Of a stretch of DNA of 45,410 nucleotides, positions 6,241 through 14,808 are shown piece after piece. The stretch is from CAYQAJ01 sp964415245 (GTDB taxonomy: Bacteria; Planctomycetota; Planctomycetia; Pirellulales; Pirellulaceae). The stretch lies in the NCBI GenBank assembly GCA_964415245.1, contig CAYQAJ010000009.1, forward strand, positions 1 through 45,410, written 5' to 3'. Positions within the stretch are counted from its first letter, which is position 1. Each line of letters starts with the position of its first letter. The notes under the pieces were generated by a model that saw only the letters and a program-made list of their open reading frames with translations, was not told the DNA's origin and made no database searches. The position numbers and the translations under genes are program-made.

Positions 6241-8394
6241 TTAGCTGTGCGACGGCGGGATCAGAGAGGCGTCGAGCAGGGCGACGCCGTCGATCGGGCG
6301 CTCGAGGCGAGACGTATCACGAGTTCGGCCGCGCCGCGAAGGCCCGGAGTTGCTCGACCAAAGCGACGAAACCACCACGATCGTTACCAGCACGCCCGCG
6401 AAAACGACGCCTGCTGCGATTGCGATCCACATCCACAAGGGGACCGTGACTCGGCGCGATCTTTGGGCCATCAGGCGCCGACGCGCGACGCTCGTTTGCT
6501 CGCCGGAGATGTCGCTGAGCGAAAGCTGGGCCAGCACCTCGCTCCCCAGGTCAAGCTCTCCACTGTCGCCGGCGCCACCGTTCTGCGGCGCCTCGGTGGT
6601 AACGGTGGCGGGAACGCTGCTCGTGGTGCCGTTGGCCGGGTCGCTGCCTGCGCCGCTGCTGGCGCCACTGACAGCGCCGCTTCCCGAACCGCTGCGCGGC
6701 CGCACGCCGGAAGCGGGTTTCTCCGTTCTGCGATCGGCTGCCTTCCTTGCCGAGCCGCTGCCCGATGCCGGCTCAGCCGAATCTCCAGCGACGACGCGCT
6801 TGGCCGAACCGCTGCCCGTTGCCGGTTTGCCGGAATCTCCAGCGATAACGCGCTTGGCCGATCCACTGCCCGATGCCGGTTTGCCCGAATCTCCAGCGAC
6901 GACGCGCTTGGCCGAACCGCTGCCGGATGCGGGTTTGCCGGAACCGCTCTCGACCGCTGGTTTGGCCGAACTGATTTTGCTCGATCCGTGCCCCTGTGCG
7001 GTCTTGCTGCCGGTTTCCAGTGGCCGGGCGACCAGAAGGCCCTTCTCGCGGCTTCGTGCGGCGCGACCGATCTTGGATGAGGGTGAGTCGCCGATCTTCG
7101 GCGACCGTGAATCGCCGATCTTGGACGACGGCGGATCGAGCCCCTTGCCGGAATCGTGGCCAGTTCGCGCGGGCGCGAGGTCCTTGAGCGCGATTGCTTC
7201 CTTGGGAGCTAAAGTCGTGGGGGCGGTGGGCGTCGCGGCCACGACGGGGGGGCGAATCGGTGGTTTGGCGGCAGCCCCCATCCGTCCGCCGGCCATTCCC
7301 GGCGCTCCGGCCGGAATCGCTGCGCCGGCCGCCATTGCCGGCTCCTCTTCGCCGCGCTCGCGTGCCGTAATCCACCGCTCGAGCACCTCGGCTACTTCTT
7401 CGGCCGAGTCATAGCGCTCCTCCGGCTTCTTCCTCAGCATCCGCGTGCAGATCAGCGCCAATGTGGTGGGGCAGTCGTCGCGGATTTCGCGAAGATCGGT
7501 CGGCATTTCGGTCTGATGTTTCAAGATCCGTTGGGCCAGGGAGCCGTCGGGGAAGGGGGCGTGCCCCGCAAGCAGGAAGTACAGGGCGCCGCCCAGTCCG
7601 TAGATGTCGGCGCGGGCATCGACCGTATGGCTGTTGAGGGCCTGCTCGGGGGCCAGGTAATCGGCGGTGCCCAAGACGTTCTCATTGTGGGCCACGGTCA
7701 ACGATGAGATGTCGCCTTGCGAAAAGAGCGCCAGACCAAGATCGAGAATCTTCACCGTTCCCTTCTGGTCGACCAGGAGGTTGGCAGGTTTGACGTCGCG
7801 GTGGATGAGGCCGACGTTATGGGCGTGATGCAGGCCGCGCGCCGCCTGGGCGATGTAGTCGGCAGCCGTATCGAAATCGAGTGGCCCCTCTTCCCGCACC
7901 AGCGTTTGCAGGTCGCGACCTTCGATATACTCCATCACCAGGTAATGCGTATCACCCTCGTTGTCGATGTCGTAGGCGCGAACGATGTTCGGGTGGTCGA
8001 GCGCTGCCGAGGCACGGGCTTCGAGATAAAAGCGGTCGAGATAGGAGGAGTCGCCGAGCCGGCTCTTGGGGAGCACCTTGATGGCCCGACGCTGATGCAT
8101 CATCGTGTGCTCTGCGAGGTACACGCTGCTCATGCCGCCGCTTCCCAGGTGGCCCAACAGCTTGTACTTGCCCAGATAGAATCCCTTGAACTTGCGCTCC
8201 AGCAGTTTGTCGCAGTGCCACGAGGTCAACAGGCCGCATCGCACGAGGTAATCGGCGATCGTCTGGGTATCGCTCGGGAGCTGGCCGCCGTTCTCTTCCA
8301 TGCAGGCCGAGAGAGCGGCCTTGAGCTGGTCGTCGCTGACCAGGCCGCTGCGTTGCACCAACTCGATGAAGCTTTTGACGTTGAGATTGGCCAT
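6241..8394 (-). CDS. Transmembrane Ser/Thr protein kinase (Hanks type)
   Basis: A 717-residue kinase. Residues 1-70 form a small helical module typical of planctomycete kinases (LVQRSGLVSDDQLKAAL, then GLLTSWHCDKLLE). The kinase domain spans about 77-340: glycine loop GHLGSGG (81-87), Lys106, catalytic HRDVKPAN with Asp200, DLG (218-220, the usual bacterial variant of DFG) and APE (248-250). All catalytic residues are present, so it should be active. A 300-residue low-complexity linker follows, including four 18-residue repeats (483-554). A single transmembrane helix lies at about 650-677, followed by a 40-residue tail. The predicted topology puts the kinase and repeats in the cytoplasm with a short external tail; no sensor domain is seen outside. 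The substrate is unknown. Confidence 0.93.
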   Translation of the reverse strand: MANLNVKSFIELVQRSGLVSDDQLKAALSACMEENGGQLPSDTQTIADYLVRCGLLTSWHCDKLLERKFKGFYLGKYKLLGHLGSGGMSSVYLAEHTMMHQRRAIKVLPKSRLGDSSYLDRFYLEARASAALDHPNIVRAYDIDNEGDTHYLVMEYIEGRDLQTLVREEGPLDFDTAADYIAQAARGLHHAHNVGLIHRDVKPANLLVDQKGTVKILDLGLALFSQGDISSLTVAHNENVLGTADYLAPEQALNSHTVDARADIYGLGGALYFLLAGHAPFPDGSLAQRILKHQTEMPTDLREIRDDCPTTLALICTRMLRKKPEERYDSAEEVAEVLERWITARERGEEEPAMAAGAAIPAGAPGMAGGRMGAAAKPPIRPPVVAATPTAPTTLAPKEAIALKDLAPARTGHDSGKGLDPPSSKIGDSRSPKIGDSPSSKIGRAARSREKGLLVARPLETGSKTAQGHGSSKISSAKPAVESGSGKPASGSGSAKRVVAGDSGKPASGSGSAKRVIAGDSGKPATGSGSAKRVVAGDSAEPASGSGSARKAADRRTEKPASGVRPRSGSGSGAVSGASSGAGSDPANGTTSSVPATVTTEAPQNGGAGDSGELDLGSEVLAQLSLSDISGEQTSVARRRLMAQRSRRVTVPLWMWIAIAAGVVFAGVLVTIVVVSSLWSSNSGPSRRGRTRDTSRLERPIDGVALLDASLIPPSHS
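6733..6948 (-). repeat. Four tandem 54-bp repeats inside the kinase linker
   Basis: Four in-frame units encode variants of GDSGKPASGSGSAKRVVA. The first three differ at one or a few residues; the fourth is more diverged. The unit length is a multiple of three, so copy-number change would keep the frame. Confidence 0.85.
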
Positions 8395-8913
8395 GCCGTG
8401 GCAGGCTCCCGCCGGCCGTCGTTACCACTTGTCGTAATGTCCATCCGAACGGTGGAAAAGAGGCAATCAATTGGGGCGCCCGATCGGCTGTCTGCCGCGT
8501 GCAAGGCACCCGGGGTCACACCGCCGCGCAAGCGCCGCTGCGGCTTGAAGTTGGTAGTCGCGATCGCGTGAATGCGGCGGCCAAGCCGCTTATTCATCGC
8601 GTGCGAGTCAAAACGGGCACAACCATCCTATTGTACATGAAAAGGCGACGAATCAAAGCCTTCGAGCACCCACAGAGGGCGTTGACGCGACCCGACATCG
8701 AGCCAAGAATTCCAGGACTCTGGCGGTGCCGCGGCTCGGGACCACGTGGACTTCATATACCGTTAACGAAGGCATTGCGGGCTCCATTCCATCGAGTCAC
8801 GGCTTGATCGGGCGGCGACAAAGCCGTTGCGTCCCCATTGGGGGCGCGAAACAGTTTCGCTAGCTGAGGCGCGAATCGTTTGCAGTACTAGCGTGCCAGG
8901 GAAAGCAGGCCCG
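8395..8913. other. Intergenic region, 519 bp, divergent promoters expected
   Basis: Separates the minus-strand kinase from the plus-strand glutaredoxin-like gene, so both must be controlled from here. No frame with family features is visible, and no tRNA, riboswitch or large inverted repeat was found. Short GC-rich inverted words occur around 8527-8595 without a T tract. Confidence 0.45.
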
Positions 8914-9156
8914 ATGAGCGGCGAAGACGTTGTCCTTTATACCCGACGCGGATGCCATTTGTGCGACGAGGCGCTGCGCGTGTTGGCCGAGTACGGCCTA
9001 ACGCCGCGGCTGGTCGACATCGACGACGATGCGGAGTTGGCGACGCGATACGGCCAATGCGTGCCGGTGATCCTGATCGACGGCAAGGAGCGATTTCGAG
9101 GCCGAGTCAATGAGGTGCTGCTGCGGAGGATCGTATCACAGCGGGCATCCGGCTAG
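8914..9156 (+). CDS. Glutaredoxin-like (DUF836-type) thiol-disulfide protein
   Basis: An 80-residue thioredoxin-fold protein starting MSGEDVVLYTRRGCHLC. The beta-alpha-beta start and the CHLC (CxxC) redox motif at residues 15-18 are typical of the glutaredoxin-like DUF836 family, as is the cis-proline in CVPVILIDGKE. The start at 8914 is chosen because the fold begins directly after it; the 29 extra codons upstream have no family features. It lies 54 nt ahead of the DUF2064 gene on the same strand, probably in one transcript. A cytoplasmic thiol-disulfide exchange role is inferred; the partner is unknown. Confidence 0.88.
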   Translation: MSGEDVVLYTRRGCHLCDEALRVLAEYGLTPRLVDIDDDAELATRYGQCVPVILIDGKERFRGRVNEVLLRRIVSQRASG

Positions 9157-9210
9157 GACAATTCGAGCGCCAATGCGCGCTCGGCATCCCTCCGGCAAGC
9201 GAGCGGCATC

Positions 9211-9879
9211 GTGAATCAACTGGCAATGCTGGCCAAGCACTGGCGCCCCGGTTCCGTCAAAACGCGACTGGCCGCGGGAATCGGCGCTCAGCCCGCCGCT
9301 GACCTGTACCGCCTGTTCGTTTCGACGCTGGTTCGCCGACTCGCGCACGTGGGCGACCGTCGCGTGCTGGCGTTCTGGCCGCCGGACGCGCGGAGCGAGT
9401 TTGCAGAACTGGCAGGCGACGATTGGCGACTGACCGAGCAGTCGCCCGGCGACCTGGGAAAGCGGATGCGCCGCCTGCTCGAAGAGTTGCTGGCGCCGCC
9501 CGGGTGTCGCGTCGTGCTGATCGGGTCCGACAGCCCCACGCTGCCGGCGGAGTACGTGGAGGAAGCGTTTGAGCGGCTGAGTGAGTTCCCGGCCGTCTTG
9601 GGACCGACCGGCGACGGCGGATACTACCTGGTCGGCGCGGCCGGCGTGGTTCCGCCCATCTTCTCGGATGTCCCCTGGGGAACGGCCGAAGTGTGGGACC
9701 GCACCGTGCAGCTTCTGGACGACGCCGGCTGCCGCTTTGCCACGCTGCCCCCGTGGTACGACATCGACGACGCCGACGATTTGGTCCGACTGCGCGACGA
9801 TGTTGCGAGTGTGTCCCGCGATGACGCCGAGTGGAGCGAGTTGCTGCGTGCCGTCGATGCGATCCTGCCGCGCGGGTAG
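9211..9879 (+). CDS. DUF2064 / TIGR04282-type glycosyltransferase-like protein
   Basis: A 222-residue protein with a nucleotide-diphospho-sugar transferase (GT-A) fold. Motifs are KTRL (17-20) after the N-terminal strand, GSDSPTLP (105-112) and GPTGDGGYYLVG (131-142), the signature of the DUF2064 family. Part of this family is annotated as arsenosugar-biosynthesis glycosyltransferase, and others resemble nucleotidyltransferases of the MobA/CofC type. The start codon is GTG at 9211. No signal peptide is seen. It sits between a glutaredoxin-like gene and thiO on the same strand. No arsenic-related gene is seen nearby, so the arsenosugar role should not be assumed. Confidence 0.85.
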   Translation: MNQLAMLAKHWRPGSVKTRLAAGIGAQPAADLYRLFVSTLVRRLAHVGDRRVLAFWPPDARSEFAELAGDDWRLTEQSPGDLGKRMRRLLEELLAPPGCRVVLIGSDSPTLPAEYVEEAFERLSEFPAVLGPTGDGGYYLVGAAGVVPPIFSDVPWGTAEVWDRTVQLLDDAGCRFATLPPWYDIDDADDLVRLRDDVASVSRDDAEWSELLRAVDAILPRG

Positions 9880-9991
9880 CGCCGGCGCGACGCGCCGATT
9901 GCGTTACGATGAAGGCGCGCGATCGGCGTGAGTTCGATGCTTCGCGCCTCCGTGCGGTGCCTCTGAATGCTAACGGGCGGCTCGATTGACC

Positions 9992-11110
9992 ATGCACCAC
10001 GACTGTCTGATCGTCGGAGCGGGCGTCATCGGCCTTTCGCTGGCCTACGATCTGGCCGGCCATGGATGCCGCGTGCACGTGATCGACCGCGCCCAGCCCG
10101 GGCGTGAAGCATCCTGGGCTGGTGCGGGAATCTTGCCCCCCGCCCGCGAAGAGTCGGCCCTGCACCCGCTCGATAAGCTGCGCGGTATGAGCTATCGGCT
10201 GCACGCGGAATGGGCGAAGTCACTGCATGCGGAAACCGGCATCGACACGGGCTATCAGCGCTGCGGCGGCATCTACCTTTCCCTCAGCCCTGGCGAGGCG
10301 GCCTCGCTGCACGGTCTGTGCGGATTGCTGCGCGAAGAAGGCGTTGTCGTCGAGCGCCTCTCGCCCGAGGGGCTTGTCGCGCTGGAACCGGCACTCAGCA
10401 CGGGGGCCGACTCCGTGCCCGCCAGCGCAGCCTACCTGCTTCCGGAGGAAGCACAGATTCGCAACCCCCGACATTTGCAGGCCCTGCTGGCGGCATGTCG
10501 ACAGCGTGGAGTAAGCGTATCGGCCGACACTTGCGCGCGGGCCTGGCATGTCGAGGGCAGCCGACTCACGGGCGTCGTCACCGACGGCGGCACGCTTGCA
10601 GCCGAATGTTACTGCGTTGCCTCGGGCCCCTGGGCGCAGGGGCTTCTGGCGCAATTGGGCATCGTCACGGGCATACTACCGATTCGCGGCCAGATGGTGC
10701 TGTTTCGCTGCGAACAGCCGCTGCTTACGCACATTGTCAATGTCGGGCCGCGGTATCTCGTGCCGCGCGATGACGGACGCCTGCTAGTTGGTTCGACGGA
10801 GGAGGAGGTGGGCTTCGACAAGAGCACGACCGAGTCCGCGATTCAAGAACTTGCTGCGCTGGCCCGCCAGGTGGTGCCGGCACTGCGCGACGCTGAAATC
10901 GAGCAAACCTGGGCCGGCCTGCGGCCGGGCACATACGACTCGTTCCCGTATTTGGGCCGCGTGCCGGGTCTCGACAATGCGTATCTCGCCGCGGGTCATT
11001 TCCGCAGCGGCCTGTTGCTTTCGACCGGCACAGCCGTGGTCATGAGCCTGCTGATTCGCGGCGAGGACCCGCAGATCGACCTGTCGCCGTTTCGCGTCGG
11101 CCGCGGATAA
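9992..11110 (+). CDS. thiO: Glycine oxidase ThiO (FAD-dependent)
   Basis: A 372-residue FAD-dependent amino-acid oxidase of the DAO family. In thiamine synthesis ThiO oxidises glycine to the imine used to form the thiazole ring. Visible features are the N-terminal dinucleotide-binding loop GAGVIG (residues 8-13), the ASWAGAGILPP segment typical of ThiO, an FAD-proximal PIRGQMVLF, and the C-terminal AGHFRSGLLLS stretch. ATG 9992 is preferred over the in-frame TTG six bases upstream. No thiS, thiG or TPP riboswitch is visible in the window, so the thiamine link rests on homology; a general D-amino-acid or sarcosine oxidase is possible. Confidence 0.85.
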   Translation: MHHDCLIVGAGVIGLSLAYDLAGHGCRVHVIDRAQPGREASWAGAGILPPAREESALHPLDKLRGMSYRLHAEWAKSLHAETGIDTGYQRCGGIYLSLSPGEAASLHGLCGLLREEGVVVERLSPEGLVALEPALSTGADSVPASAAYLLPEEAQIRNPRHLQALLAACRQRGVSVSADTCARAWHVEGSRLTGVVTDGGTLAAECYCVASGPWAQGLLAQLGIVTGILPIRGQMVLFRCEQPLLTHIVNVGPRYLVPRDDGRLLVGSTEEEVGFDKSTTESAIQELAALARQVVPALRDAEIEQTWAGLRPGTYDSFPYLGRVPGLDNAYLAAGHFRSGLLLSTGTAVVMSLLIRGEDPQIDLSPFRVGRG

Positions 11111-11230
11111 GCGAGACGAACGCCGTGAGTGGGACTGAAGAACGGACGTGGGGACGCGGTGGCGCGGCGACACGGACGCCCACGTGCGGCGTACAGAGTA
11201 CTGAGTACTCGGTACGGTCCCCAATTCCAC

Positions 11231-11280
11231 GTCGTCTTTCGCTCCGCGAAAGAACGTCCTCTCGCGGAGCGAAAGGCGAC
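11231..11280. repeat. Intergenic inverted repeat (REP-like hairpin)
   Basis: Arms of 19 nt at 11231-11249 and 11262-11280 match at 18 positions (core CTTTCGCTCCGCGA) around a 12-nt loop. It is preceded by nested GAGTACT/AGTACTC words at about 11208-11222. It lies between thiO and the FAD oxidoreductase gene, in a 239-bp non-coding stretch, and separates the two transcription units. No T tract follows. Confidence 0.75.
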
Positions 11281-11349
11281 GCCATCCCCAATCCCACTCC
11301 CCTTTCCACTCTCTGACGCCGGTCGCCATCCTGCGGTATCCTATGCCTC

Positions 11350-12747
11350 GTGGCTATCGACACTCCCTCGCGAATCGCTGTTCTGGGCGCCGGGCCGATC
11401 GGTCTGGAAGTAGCCCTCTACGCGCGCTGTCTTGGCTACAACGTCGACGTGTACGAACGCGGCCGCGTGTGTGAGAACGTGCTCCGCTGGGGACACGTGA
11501 CGATGTTCAGCCCTTTCGGCATGAATCGCTCGTCGTTGGGACTCGCGGCGCTCGTTGCGCAAGATGAGGCATTCAGCGCTCCAAATGACGAGGCGATTTT
11601 GACCGGCCGACAGTGGGTCGATTCGTACCTGCTGCCGCTGTCGAAGACCGATCTCATAGCCGATCACATTCACGAGAATACTACGGTCGTTGCCGTCGGC
11701 CGCCGAGGACTGCTCAAGAGCGACATACTCCCCGATCGAGGGCGCGGCGACGTGCCGTTTTGCCTCTTATTGTGCGATGGCCAGGGACGCGAACGAATCG
11801 CGTCGGCCGAAGTCGTCGTCGACACCACGGGCGTCTACGCCAACCCCAACTGGATGGGGCAGGGGGGCATTCCCGCCGTCGGCGAATCGCAACTGCGCGA
11901 TCAGATCGAATACGGCCTGCCCGACATTCTCGGTGCCGACCGTGCACACTATGCGGGCCAGCACACGCTGCTAGTCGGCGCCGGTCACTCGGCCGCGACG
12001 ACCGTCGTAGCGCTCGCGCAGCTTGCCCGCGAGGCTGACGGCACCAAAGTCACCTGGATCACGCGGCCGAGCGTCCGCGATGTCGTCGAGCAGGGGAGCG
12101 AGTGGGACGAAACGCATGCGGACGGCGACGAGGACGTGATCGACGAGGCAGATGGGGGACTAATCGGCAACGATCGTGCATTGCTTGCCACGGGCGAGAT
12201 TATCCACAGCCAGCTTCGCCCGATCGCCGTGATCGAAAACGATCGCCTGTCGCAGCGCGCTCGCTTATCCGAGGCGGCCAATCGCTTAGCGGCGGGCGGC
12301 GACGCTTCCGTTACGTTCCTCCAAGGCAACGCGATCAGTGCCATCCATCGCGACAATCCTGATGGCCCGTTCACGGTCGAGCTGGTCGGCTCTTCGCCGG
12401 GCAGTTACACGTTCGATCGCGTTGTGGCCAACGTCGGAGGGCGCCCCGATGCGCTGCTCTACCGCGAGCTGCAAGTGCACGAGTGCTACGCCACCGAAGG
12501 GCCGATCAAGCTGGCGGCTGCGCTGTTGGACGGTCGCTCGGCCGATTGCCTCGACGTGCCCACCGGCGGCGCCGAGCTGCTCATCAATCCCGAGCCGAAT
12601 TTCTATTTGCTGGGGGCTAAGAGCTACGGCCGTTCATCGCAGTTCCTGTATAGCGCCGGCCTGGATCAAGTGCGAAATCTGTTCACGATCATCGGCGATC
12701 GTGAGGGACTCGACCTGTACGGCCAAACGCGGGGCGTGCCAGCATGA
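11350..12747 (+). CDS. FAD/NAD(P)-dependent oxidoreductase, first gene of a three-gene cassette
   Basis: A 465-residue flavoprotein with an N-terminal dinucleotide-binding motif (RIAVLGAGPIGLEVALYAR) and a second one near residue 205-213 (HTLLVGAGHSA), as in two-dinucleotide-binding flavoproteins of the flavin monooxygenase/thioredoxin-reductase superfamily. Between them lies a characteristic GVYANPNWMGQGG segment, and near the C-terminus KSYGRSSQFLYSAGLDQVR. The start is GTG at 11350, giving the Rossmann strand about eight residues in. The stop overlaps the ATG of the next gene by four bases (ATGA), so the two are translationally coupled. I do not recognise a named enzyme; the reaction is unknown, and co-occurrence with a radical SAM protein suggests small-molecule tailoring. 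Confidence 0.85.
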   Translation: MAIDTPSRIAVLGAGPIGLEVALYARCLGYNVDVYERGRVCENVLRWGHVTMFSPFGMNRSSLGLAALVAQDEAFSAPNDEAILTGRQWVDSYLLPLSKTDLIADHIHENTTVVAVGRRGLLKSDILPDRGRGDVPFCLLLCDGQGRERIASAEVVVDTTGVYANPNWMGQGGIPAVGESQLRDQIEYGLPDILGADRAHYAGQHTLLVGAGHSAATTVVALAQLAREADGTKVTWITRPSVRDVVEQGSEWDETHADGDEDVIDEADGGLIGNDRALLATGEIIHSQLRPIAVIENDRLSQRARLSEAANRLAAGGDASVTFLQGNAISAIHRDNPDGPFTVELVGSSPGSYTFDRVVANVGGRPDALLYRELQVHECYATEGPIKLAAALLDGRSADCLDVPTGGAELLINPEPNFYLLGAKSYGRSSQFLYSAGLDQVRNLFTIIGDREGLDLYGQTRGVPA

Positions 12748-13730
12748 GCGGCGCCAACGTAAGTGGACCGAATTCCAATCGTAGCGAGGAGTCCGCAGCG
12801 CCACTGGTTCCACTCTCTCATCTCGACGAGCTCTGGTTTCAGGTGGCCGGTACACGGTGCAACCTCACCTGTAATCACTGCTTCATTAGCTGCAGCCCTC
12901 ACAACGACTCGTTTGGCTTCCTGTCGCTCGACGAGGTCGCGCGACGGCTCGAGGAATCGGTGCCGCTGGGTGTGAAGGAGTACTACTTCACCGGCGGCGA
13001 GCCGTTTCTCAACTTGGAGATGGTCGACATTCTGGTGCTCACGCTTCGGTACGGCCCCGCCACCGTGCTCACCAACGGCACGGTGTTAAAGGATGCATGG
13101 CTCGAAAGGCTGGCCAGCGCCGAGACCGAAAGCCCGTATTCGCTGGAGATGCGAGTCTCAATCGACGGCTTTTCGCCCGAGACAAACGATCCCATCCGCG
13201 GCGAGGGCACGTTCGATCGCGCCATGCGGGGCGTGCATATGCTGGTGCGGTACGGCTTTCTGCCGATCATCACGGCCGCCCGAACTTGGCCCATCGAGCG
13301 CGACCGGGAGGTTATCGAGAGTTTTGTCCGCGTGCTCAGGTCAGCCGGGTACGACCGGCCGCGGCTCAAAATCCTGCCCACGCTGCAGATCGGCGCCGAG
13401 GAGTGTCGCACCCGCGGCTACCAGCCCGACGAGCGGATCACGCCCGAAATGATGAACGGTTACGACGTATCGCAGCTTGTGTGCGAGCACAGCCGCATTG
13501 TCACCGATCGCGGAGTGCACGTGTGCCCGATTCTCATCGAGTCGCCCGATTCGCTGTTGGGTGCCACGCTGGAAGAATCGCAGGTTCCTTTCGGCGTGCG
13601 GCACGGGGCGTGTTTCACTTGCTATCAGTTCGGCGCGCTGTGCTCGAACTATTCGACGACGCCTCCATCGCCCGGTTCGCGACAGATAGCCCATGGTGGC
13701 AATCGCTCGCATGAGGAGAGCCGCCGATGA
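12744..13730 (+). CDS. Radical SAM protein with C-terminal cysteine cluster
   Basis: A 328-residue radical SAM enzyme. The CxxxCxxC motif CNLTCNHC (Cys39, 43, 46) binds the SAM-cleaving 4Fe-4S cluster; Cys50 follows closely. GGEP (84-87) is the SAM-binding motif, and the barrel strand RVSIDGF is present. C-terminal cysteines at 247, 261, 290, 293 and 300 (HGACFTCYQFGALC) resemble the auxiliary-cluster half of SPASM/twitch domains. Both ends overlap neighbours by four bases (ATGA), so expression is coupled with the FAD protein and the phosphoesterase. The last 25 residues are polar and unstructured. The substrate is unknown; SPASM-like enzymes modify peptides or small molecules, but no precursor peptide is seen next to the cassette. 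Confidence 0.88.
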   Translation: MSGANVSGPNSNRSEESAAPLVPLSHLDELWFQVAGTRCNLTCNHCFISCSPHNDSFGFLSLDEVARRLEESVPLGVKEYYFTGGEPFLNLEMVDILVLTLRYGPATVLTNGTVLKDAWLERLASAETESPYSLEMRVSIDGFSPETNDPIRGEGTFDRAMRGVHMLVRYGFLPIITAARTWPIERDREVIESFVRVLRSAGYDRPRLKILPTLQIGAEECRTRGYQPDERITPEMMNGYDVSQLVCEHSRIVTDRGVHVCPILIESPDSLLGATLEESQVPFGVRHGACFTCYQFGALCSNYSTTPPSPGSRQIAHGGNRSHEESRR

Positions 13731-14512
13731 ATCGCATCGCGTGCCTGGGCGGCATTTACAGCAATTACCTCGCGCTCGAAGTGGCGCTCCGCGACGCGCG
13801 GCGACGCGGCGTCGATGCCATCTACTGCCTCGGCGACATGGGCGCCTTCGGCCCACACCCCGACCGCGTCTTCCCGCTTCTAAACGAGTACAACGTCGTT
13901 TGCCTCCAGGGCAACTACGACGACTCGATCGGCAATGCTCTCGATAACTGCCAGTGCGGCTATACCGACCCGCGCGACAACTATTTCGCGCAGCTCAGCT
14001 ACGACTACACGCTGGCACATACGTCGGAGTGTAACCGCCGCCTGTTGCGCGATCTGCCCCGCTCGCTGCGCGTGGAGTTGGGACCGCTGCGCGTTCTGCT
14101 CTGTCATGGCAGCCCGCGTAAGGTGAACGAGTTCGTATGGGAATCGACTTCGTCGACGCACTTTCTCGACGTGCTCGCTCGGCAGCGCGGCGTCGACGTG
14201 GTTGCCTGCACGCACACCGGCATCAAGTGGCACCGCCCGCTGGGCGAAGGGCGCCACTGGGTGAACGTGGGGGCGTTGGGGCGCCCCGAGAACGACGGCT
14301 CGACCGACGTTTGGTATTCGCTGCTGGAATACTCGGCCGCCGACGGCTTTCGCGCCGAATTCGTGCCCGTAACGTACAATTACGAGCGACTCGCTCAGGA
14401 AATGCGCGAGCAGTCGCTCCCCGAGGAGTTCGTCGAAACGATCCTCACCGGCTGGTGGACCACGTGCCTCGAAATCCTGCCAGCCATGGAGCGACGGCGG
14501 GGAAAGTACTGA
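13727..14512 (+). CDS. Calcineurin-like phosphoesterase fold with one metal site lost
   Basis: A 261-residue protein of the metallophosphoesterase fold, YfcE/ApaH-related. The five family motifs can be placed. Motif I reads LGGIYSN where SDIHSN is usual, so Asp and His become Gly9 and Tyr11. Motif II keeps GD (Asp37). Motif III is GNYD instead of GNHD (Asn63 kept, His to Tyr64). Motif IV keeps His127 (CHGSPR). Motif V reads CTHTG for GHTH (His163 kept, second His to Gly165). Thus all ligands special to metal site 1 are gone, while those of site 2 (Asp37, Asn63, His127, His163) remain. The gene starts inside the radical SAM stop codon. It may be a one-metal enzyme of changed chemistry or a non-catalytic binding protein. 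Confidence 0.85.
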   Translation: MNRIACLGGIYSNYLALEVALRDARRRGVDAIYCLGDMGAFGPHPDRVFPLLNEYNVVCLQGNYDDSIGNALDNCQCGYTDPRDNYFAQLSYDYTLAHTSECNRRLLRDLPRSLRVELGPLRVLLCHGSPRKVNEFVWESTSSTHFLDVLARQRGVDVVACTHTGIKWHRPLGEGRHWVNVGALGRPENDGSTDVWYSLLEYSAADGFRAEFVPVTYNYERLAQEMREQSLPEEFVETILTGWWTTCLEILPAMERRRGKY

Positions 14513-14808
14513 ATGGCAAACTGCTTTCGTAGCGGCCGGTTGCGATTGGCGCCGGGCTTCTCGTTGGGTTCACCCAATAAGAATGCGGGATTCCGACGCA
14601 CGAAACGTCGATATTGCGTTGCTATGCGGCCAGCTTCGGCATTTTCGGCGCCTGTACTGTACTCCGAGTCGCATGTATCTTTTCCGATACGTCGCAACGG
14701 CCGTTTGCAGCGCTGCATTCTGGTCGCAGATTGGCTAACATGCTGTCAAGGCGGCTCGATTACGCGCCGCCGCCGCGACAGCGACCGACTTTCACGAGGG
14801 CCCGGGCA
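14513..14808. other. Intergenic region, 296 bp
   Basis: An open frame runs through much of this stretch into the next gene, but the residues it would add (Cys/Arg-rich, no family features) precede a clear signal peptide, so it is taken as 5' non-coding sequence. No terminator with a T tract was found after the phosphoesterase gene. Confidence 0.45.
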
